64,000 nucleotides of DNA from contig OZ244969.1 of NCBI GenBank assembly GCA_965222725.1, forward strand, positions 6,200,001-6,264,000, read 5' to 3'. The translations under genes and the position numbers were made by a program. How positions within the stretch are numbered: the stretch's first letter is position 1; each line of letters starts with the position of its first letter. The notes under the pieces were generated by a model. It was not told the origin of the DNA. It worked only from the letters and a program-made list of their open reading frames with translations, and did no database searches. This document shows, piece after piece, positions 60,656-64,000 of the stretch. This DNA is from GCA-2748575 sp965222725 (GTDB lineage: Bacteria; Pseudomonadota; Gammaproteobacteria; Pseudomonadales; Ketobacteraceae).

Positions 60656-60944
60656 GCCAATTGTACGAGTTGTTTACAACATGGAGAGTTTGAAGATAAG
60701 ACTGTTGCCCTGCTTTCCAAGGCGAATAGACCTTTAGCTTGCAAAGCTACGACGCCCATGCTAGCTTTCTCTCCATGAACACGTCCAAGATTTTCAATCA
60801 AGCCTCCCGCACAAACGCTCCCAAGCTGAGCGTCGTTGTCGCCTTTCTCATTTTCGGCGGTTAGCACAACCCGGCTAACCGCCAGCTACACCTTTACACT
60901 CTCTTGAAATCCCAACGCTAAACACTTCGCGATCATTCTGTGAG
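60656..60944. other. Gene-poor 290-bp stretch with hairpin
   Basis: I see no convincing gene. A minus-strand frame of 78 codons crosses it (60631-60867), starting with GTG inside the hairpin and running into the end of the DUF6306-like gene, without a ribosome site. The composition differs from neighbouring coding DNA. It looks like an intergenic element, possibly a dispersed repeat. Confidence 0.4.
60856..60883. repeat. Perfect 10-bp hairpin
   Basis: GGCGGTTAGC and GCTAACCGCC are separated by 8 bases. No T run follows in either direction, so it is not a plain terminator. It could end a structured RNA or an inserted element. attC core sites (RYYYAAC/GTTRRRY) are not matched. Confidence 0.5.
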
Positions 60945-60956
60945 GTGAAGTTTTAT

Positions 60957-61382
60957 ATGCGCTCAACTTGTGCAGGTATCGTCATGCCCGTTCACGAAAC
61001 ACAACCCATCATGCTCAAAAAATCCGAATACGATGTCATTCTCAGACTGTTGGAGTCCAACACCATGGAATTGTCTCCATGCACTGAAAGGCTTATGGAT
61101 GAAATCGACCTGGCTGAAATTGTTGATTCCCACACTGGCTTTCCAACAAACATTGTGAGCATCCATTCTTGCGTAGAGTACAAAAACCTCAACACGGGAG
61201 AGCACCGCACCATAGAGATCGTTTACCCCCGAGAAGCCAACATCTTTGAAAACAGGGTGTCTGTATTGTCCCCTATTGGCAGTGCTCTTCTGGGGCTAAA
61301 AGTAGGGGACGTGACACTTTGGCCCCTGCCGAAGCAAAAAACCGTACGGCTCGAAGTCATATCAGTAAGGCAACCCCAATAA
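60957..61382 (+). CDS. Rnk-like nucleoside diphosphate kinase regulator
   Basis: Rnk proteins are GreA/GreB-like RNA polymerase-binding factors named as regulators of nucleoside diphosphate kinase. From the ATG at 60957 the protein has 141 residues: an N-terminal short coiled coil (KKSEYDVILRLLES and LMDEIDLAEIV) and a C-terminal FKBP-like GreA_C domain (VEYKNLNTGEHRTIEIVYPREAN, VSVLSPIGSALLGLKVGD). A GTG at 60945 and an ATG at 60984 are other possible starts. Followed 17 bp later by the hemD-like gene. Confidence 0.82.
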   Translation: MRSTCAGIVMPVHETQPIMLKKSEYDVILRLLESNTMELSPCTERLMDEIDLAEIVDSHTGFPTNIVSIHSCVEYKNLNTGEHRTIEIVYPREANIFENRVSVLSPIGSALLGLKVGDVTLWPLPKQKTVRLEVISVRQPQ

Positions 61383-61399
61383 CCTTTCGGCAGCTCACT

Positions 61400-62185
61400 A
61401 TGTCTATAAAAAACACCAATACAAAGACCGTACTGGTAACACGCTCCTTGCTGCATGCCGGCAATTTCACCAATCCTCTGGAGAACTCCCTGTGGAGGGC
61501 AGTTGGCTGCCCGTCCATCGATATCGTTACCCACCCGCATTTCTCCATGGGAAATATTCTTTCCAGTTTTTATGACTGGATCATATTCAGCTCCCGGTAC
61601 GCAGTGAAAATTCTTTTTGAAGAGCTCAAAAGCCGCGGCAACCTAGAGTTTTTTCTCAAGGCAAAACGAATATGTGCTGTTGGCCCTGAAACTGCCAAAG
61701 TGATTCAAAGCTATGGAGTTACGGTGGATTTAATACCTGACACCTTCACCGCGCAAGGGATTGTGTCTGCATTTACAAAACGAAAAATACACAATCAGAC
61801 CATACTTCTGCCTATGGGCGACAGGTCGTGCAACTGGCTTGCCAGGCAACTGGACAGCCTTTCCAACCAATGTACGCCGATGATGGTTTATAAGAATAAC
61901 GCGCCACGCACTATTCCCGACGAGGTTCGTGAAAAGATTGCAAGCAGGGGATTTTCTTGTATTGCGGTCACATCCCCTTCGGCCATTATCAACCTTATAA
62001 GCCACTGCACCGAATCTGAATGGAACAATCTTCGCAGCACGCCCGTGATAAGCATTGGCCCCACCACTACCAGCATGTGCCTTCAACTTGGCATGGAGAT
62101 AACTGCCGAGAGCAGTATCTGCACGATGAAAGGGCTGGCAAATACACTGCTGTCAGACACGCACTTTCTTCTGGAGACACCATGA
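61400..62185 (+). CDS. Uroporphyrinogen-III synthase-like protein (HemD family)
   Basis: HemD closes and inverts ring D of hydroxymethylbilane for heme, siroheme and heme d1 synthesis. The 261-residue protein has the two-domain HemD pattern: VLVTRSLLHAGNFTNPL, DWIIFSSRYAVKILFEEL, ICAVGPETAKVIQSYGV, CIAVTSPSAIINLI and VISIGPTTTSMCLQLG. It is not beside hemC, so it may be an extra copy linked to denitrification cofactor supply; this is inferred. Start chosen at the ATG at 61400; an earlier one at 61319 lies in the rnk-like gene. Overlaps the next gene (ATGA). Confidence 0.82.
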   Translation: MSIKNTNTKTVLVTRSLLHAGNFTNPLENSLWRAVGCPSIDIVTHPHFSMGNILSSFYDWIIFSSRYAVKILFEELKSRGNLEFFLKAKRICAVGPETAKVIQSYGVTVDLIPDTFTAQGIVSAFTKRKIHNQTILLPMGDRSCNWLARQLDSLSNQCTPMMVYKNNAPRTIPDEVREKIASRGFSCIAVTSPSAIINLISHCTESEWNNLRSTPVISIGPTTTSMCLQLGMEITAESSICTMKGLANTLLSDTHFLLETP

Positions 62186-62448
62186 CTAAAAAGCACACCA
62201 GTGCAAACAGCGCGCAAAACACAGAAAAGGCATTTTGGGATCATTTATTTTCAATCGCATCGACACTGGAAGATACAACATCCCCTACCAATACACACAT
62301 GGCCGGCATTCAGGAACACATGGAAAGCATTGAAGCACTATATCACCGAACTTTTGACCCGGTACAATCCTACCCGGAATATGTTGCCGTTACCTTGTGC
62401 CGTGCGATCAGTAGAACGCTTTCAGAAAAAGGCAGCTCAAAAACATGA
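62182..62448 (+). CDS. Small soluble protein between hemD-like and gdhA
   Basis: An 88-residue protein of unknown function, with the ATG in the hemD-like stop region (ATGA overlap, ggagacacc ribosome site). Its end overlaps the gdhA start by 4 bp (ATGA). It is mainly helical and polar, with MESIEALYHRTFDPVQSYPEY as its clearest segment. Coupled on both sides, so a real gene. Confidence 0.7.
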   Translation: MTKKHTSANSAQNTEKAFWDHLFSIASTLEDTTSPTNTHMAGIQEHMESIEALYHRTFDPVQSYPEYVAVTLCRAISRTLSEKGSSKT

Positions 62449-63794
62449 CACCATCAATCAGCAATCGTATTGAAACCATCTTTAACCAGGTAATCGACCG
62501 CAACCCAGGCGAACCGGAATTCCACCAGGCAGTCAGAGAAGTTATTGACACGCTGTCACCTGTACTCAAAAAGCACCCGGAATACGCGGAACACAAGATA
62601 ATCGAGCGAATCTGCGAGCCCGAAAGACAGATTATTTTTCGTGTGCCCTGGCAAGATGATCAGGGCGAAGTACAGATCAACCGTGGATTCAGAGTCGGCT
62701 TTAACAGCGCACTCGGCCCCTACAAGGGAGGGCTGCGCTTTCATCCATCTGTATCACTCGGCACGATCAAGTTTCTGGGGTTTGAGCAAACTTTCAAGAA
62801 TGCGCTTTCAGGAATGCCTATCGGTGGCGGAAAAGGCGGGTCCGACCTCAACCCCAAAGGAAAAAGCAATGATGAAATAATGCGCTTTTGCCAGAGCTTC
62901 ATGACCGAACTTTATCGCCATATAGGTGAATTTACCGACGTACCTGCCGGCGATATGGGCGTAGGATCAAGAGAAATCGGATATCTTTTTGGTCAGTACA
63001 AACGCATTACCAATCGATATGAATCCGGAGTACTTACCGGGAAAAATCCAAGCTGGGGCGGCTCATTGGTCAGACGAGAAGCAACCGGTTATGGCACAGT
63101 TTACTTCGCCCGGGAGATGCTTAGCGCTCGCGGAGTAGCCCTGGAAGGAAAAACTGCGATAGTTTCCGGTGCCGGGAATGTTGCGATATATGCCATGGAG
63201 AAGCTGATAGAGCATGGAGTTAAAGTTATTGCCTGTTCAGATTCGTCTGGTTACATATACGATAAAAACGGCCTGCAACTGGCAACAATAAAACAAATAA
63301 AAGAAATCGAGAGAGGGAGAATCGGGGCTTACCGGGTAACACACAAACATGCAACTTACACAGCCGGAGGCAATATCTGGGAAATACCATGCGACATTGC
63401 ATTCCCCTGCGCTACCCAGAATGAACTTGACGAAATATCTGCACGACTCCTGATAACCAATGGCTGTATCGCTGTAAGCGAAGGAGCAAATATGCCCACA
63501 ACGCCTGCCGCTGTTAAAGTGTTTCTGGATGCAGGTATCGCTTTTGCTCCCGGCAAAGCGGCCAACGCCGGCGGTGTAGCAACCTCCGCACTGGAAATGC
63601 AACAAAACGCCAGTCGGGATGCCTGGACATTCGACCATACCAACCGCCGTCTTCAGGATATAATGATTGATATCCACAAGGATTGCTATGAAACTGCAAA
63701 AGAGTATGGCCTGCACAACAACTATGTTGCAGGTGCAAATATCGTTGGTTTTAAGCGAGTCGCTGAAGCGATGCTAGCCTTCGGCGTAATATAG
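62445..63794 (+). CDS. gdhA: NADP-type glutamate dehydrogenase
   Basis: Catalyses reductive amination of 2-oxoglutarate to glutamate. The 449-residue protein matches the hexameric small-subunit class (usual length about 447). It shows PYKGGLRFHPSVSLGTIKFLGFEQTFKNAL, the catalytic Lys region PIGGGKGGSDLNPKG, DVPAGDMGVGSREIGYLFG, and the Rossmann segment AIVSGAGNVAIYAMEKL. Coupled to the preceding small gene. Confidence 0.95.
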   Translation: MTPSISNRIETIFNQVIDRNPGEPEFHQAVREVIDTLSPVLKKHPEYAEHKIIERICEPERQIIFRVPWQDDQGEVQINRGFRVGFNSALGPYKGGLRFHPSVSLGTIKFLGFEQTFKNALSGMPIGGGKGGSDLNPKGKSNDEIMRFCQSFMTELYRHIGEFTDVPAGDMGVGSREIGYLFGQYKRITNRYESGVLTGKNPSWGGSLVRREATGYGTVYFAREMLSARGVALEGKTAIVSGAGNVAIYAMEKLIEHGVKVIACSDSSGYIYDKNGLQLATIKQIKEIERGRIGAYRVTHKHATYTAGGNIWEIPCDIAFPCATQNELDEISARLLITNGCIAVSEGANMPTTPAAVKVFLDAGIAFAPGKAANAGGVATSALEMQQNASRDAWTFDHTNRRLQDIMIDIHKDCYETAKEYGLHNNYVAGANIVGFKRVAEAMLAFGVI

Positions 63795-63809
63795 GCCAAA
63801 GCCTGCGCT

Positions 63810-64000
63810 ATGGAATGGGTTATAATTGGATTTGCTGGTTTTCTCGGCGGCATGCTTAACGCTGTAGCCGGCGGGGGAAGCTTCATAACTCTCCCGGCAT
63901 TACTGTTCGTTGGCGTCCCCCCTGTATCAGCAAACGCAACCGGTACGGCAGCACTATTACCAGGCTATATTGCCAGCGCGTGGCGTTTTCGAAAAAATAT
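63810..64000 (+). CDS. TauE/SafE sulfite exporter family permease (partial)
   Basis: The 3' end is cut by the window edge. The 63 visible residues from the ATG at 63810 show the family start: a hydrophobic helix, GFLGGMLNAVAGGGSFITLPALLFVGVPPVSANATGTAALLPGYIAS. Members export sulfoacetate, sulfite or similar anions. It lies 15 bp after gdhA. No ribosome site is obvious in that gap. Confidence 0.85.
   Translation, partial: MEWVIIGFAGFLGGMLNAVAGGGSFITLPALLFVGVPPVSANATGTAALLPGYIASAWRFRKN

Noticed and set aside
60631..60867. 78-codon minus-strand frame
   Set aside because: Not listed as a gene: no ribosome site, starts in a hairpin and overlaps a real gene's end. Kept as part of the intergenic element finding.
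60856..60883. Integron attC site
   Set aside because: The hairpin lacks the RYYYAAC and GTTRRRY core sites, and no integrase or cassette array is near.
62020..62181. N-terminal extension of the 88-aa gene
   Set aside because: The longer frame lies wholly inside the hemD-like gene; the ATG at 62182 has the ribosome site and the ATGA coupling.
1..64000. tRNA, rRNA, CRISPR arrays, insertion sequences
   Set aside because: Looked for cloverleaf-like segments, regular spaced repeats, transposase motifs and terminal inverted repeats while reading; found none.

Overview
The window looks like the chromosome of a moderate-GC, probably marine, denitrifying gammaproteobacterium. This rests on the gene content (ubiTUV, norCBDQ, nhaA, a Pseudomonas-type lipase chaperone, DUF2489 and DUF962 proteins) and not on any marker gene. 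I cannot name the genus. I see no rRNA, tRNA, CRISPR array, insertion sequence or integrase.

Region 1 (about 1-42 kb) is a complete type VI secretion system (T6SS). A plus-strand block carries tssA-tssB-tssC-tssC2-tssE-tssF-tssG-tssH. A minus-strand block carries tagH-tssJ-tssK-tssL-tssM-tagF-pppA and a small membrane protein. Between them lie hcp (plus) and a long minus-strand vgrG operon: VgrG, an anchored unknown, DUF2169-pentapeptide, a second pentapeptide protein, DUF3540, and a DUF4150 PAAR-like tip. A macrodomain protein, a 38-aa membrane peptide and a cytidine-deaminase-fold enzyme follow in close order. At the far end sit a Ser/Thr kinase, a membrane protein with four repeated A-T-x-[IV] motifs, a SEL1/caspase lipoprotein and an alpha/beta hydrolase. 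Kinase, phosphatase (PppA), FHA protein (TagH) and a TssL whose N-terminus carries a similar threonine motif together suggest threonine phosphorylation control of T6SS assembly. A short insert (11.4-14.5 kb) holds an outer-membrane protein, a DUF2489 protein, a lipoprotein and NhaA.

Region 2 (about 42-46.6 kb) is mixed: an SDR/epimerase, a lipase-specific foldase with its AraC regulator but no lipase, a DUF962 membrane protein, and a small acidic helical protein divergent from ubiT.

Region 3 (46.6-58 kb) is anaerobic respiration. ubiTUV (oxygen-independent ubiquinone synthesis) lies behind a near-perfect FNR/Anr-type box. After a minus-strand pair resembling Imm11 and Imm49 immunity proteins comes the nitric oxide reductase locus norCB-norDQ, flanked by two separate norEF-like pairs. 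The norE1/norC intergenic region contains a correctly spaced sigma-54 -24/-12 element and a GGT-N7-ACC palindrome of the NorR type.

Region 4 (58-64 kb) has a LysR regulator, a nitronate monooxygenase family protein, a DUF6306-like protein, a 290-bp gene-poor stretch with a perfect hairpin, an Rnk-like protein, a HemD-like protein, a small unknown, NADP-type glutamate dehydrogenase and the start of a TauE/SafE permease cut by the window edge. All functions are read from sequence by eye; no database search was run.
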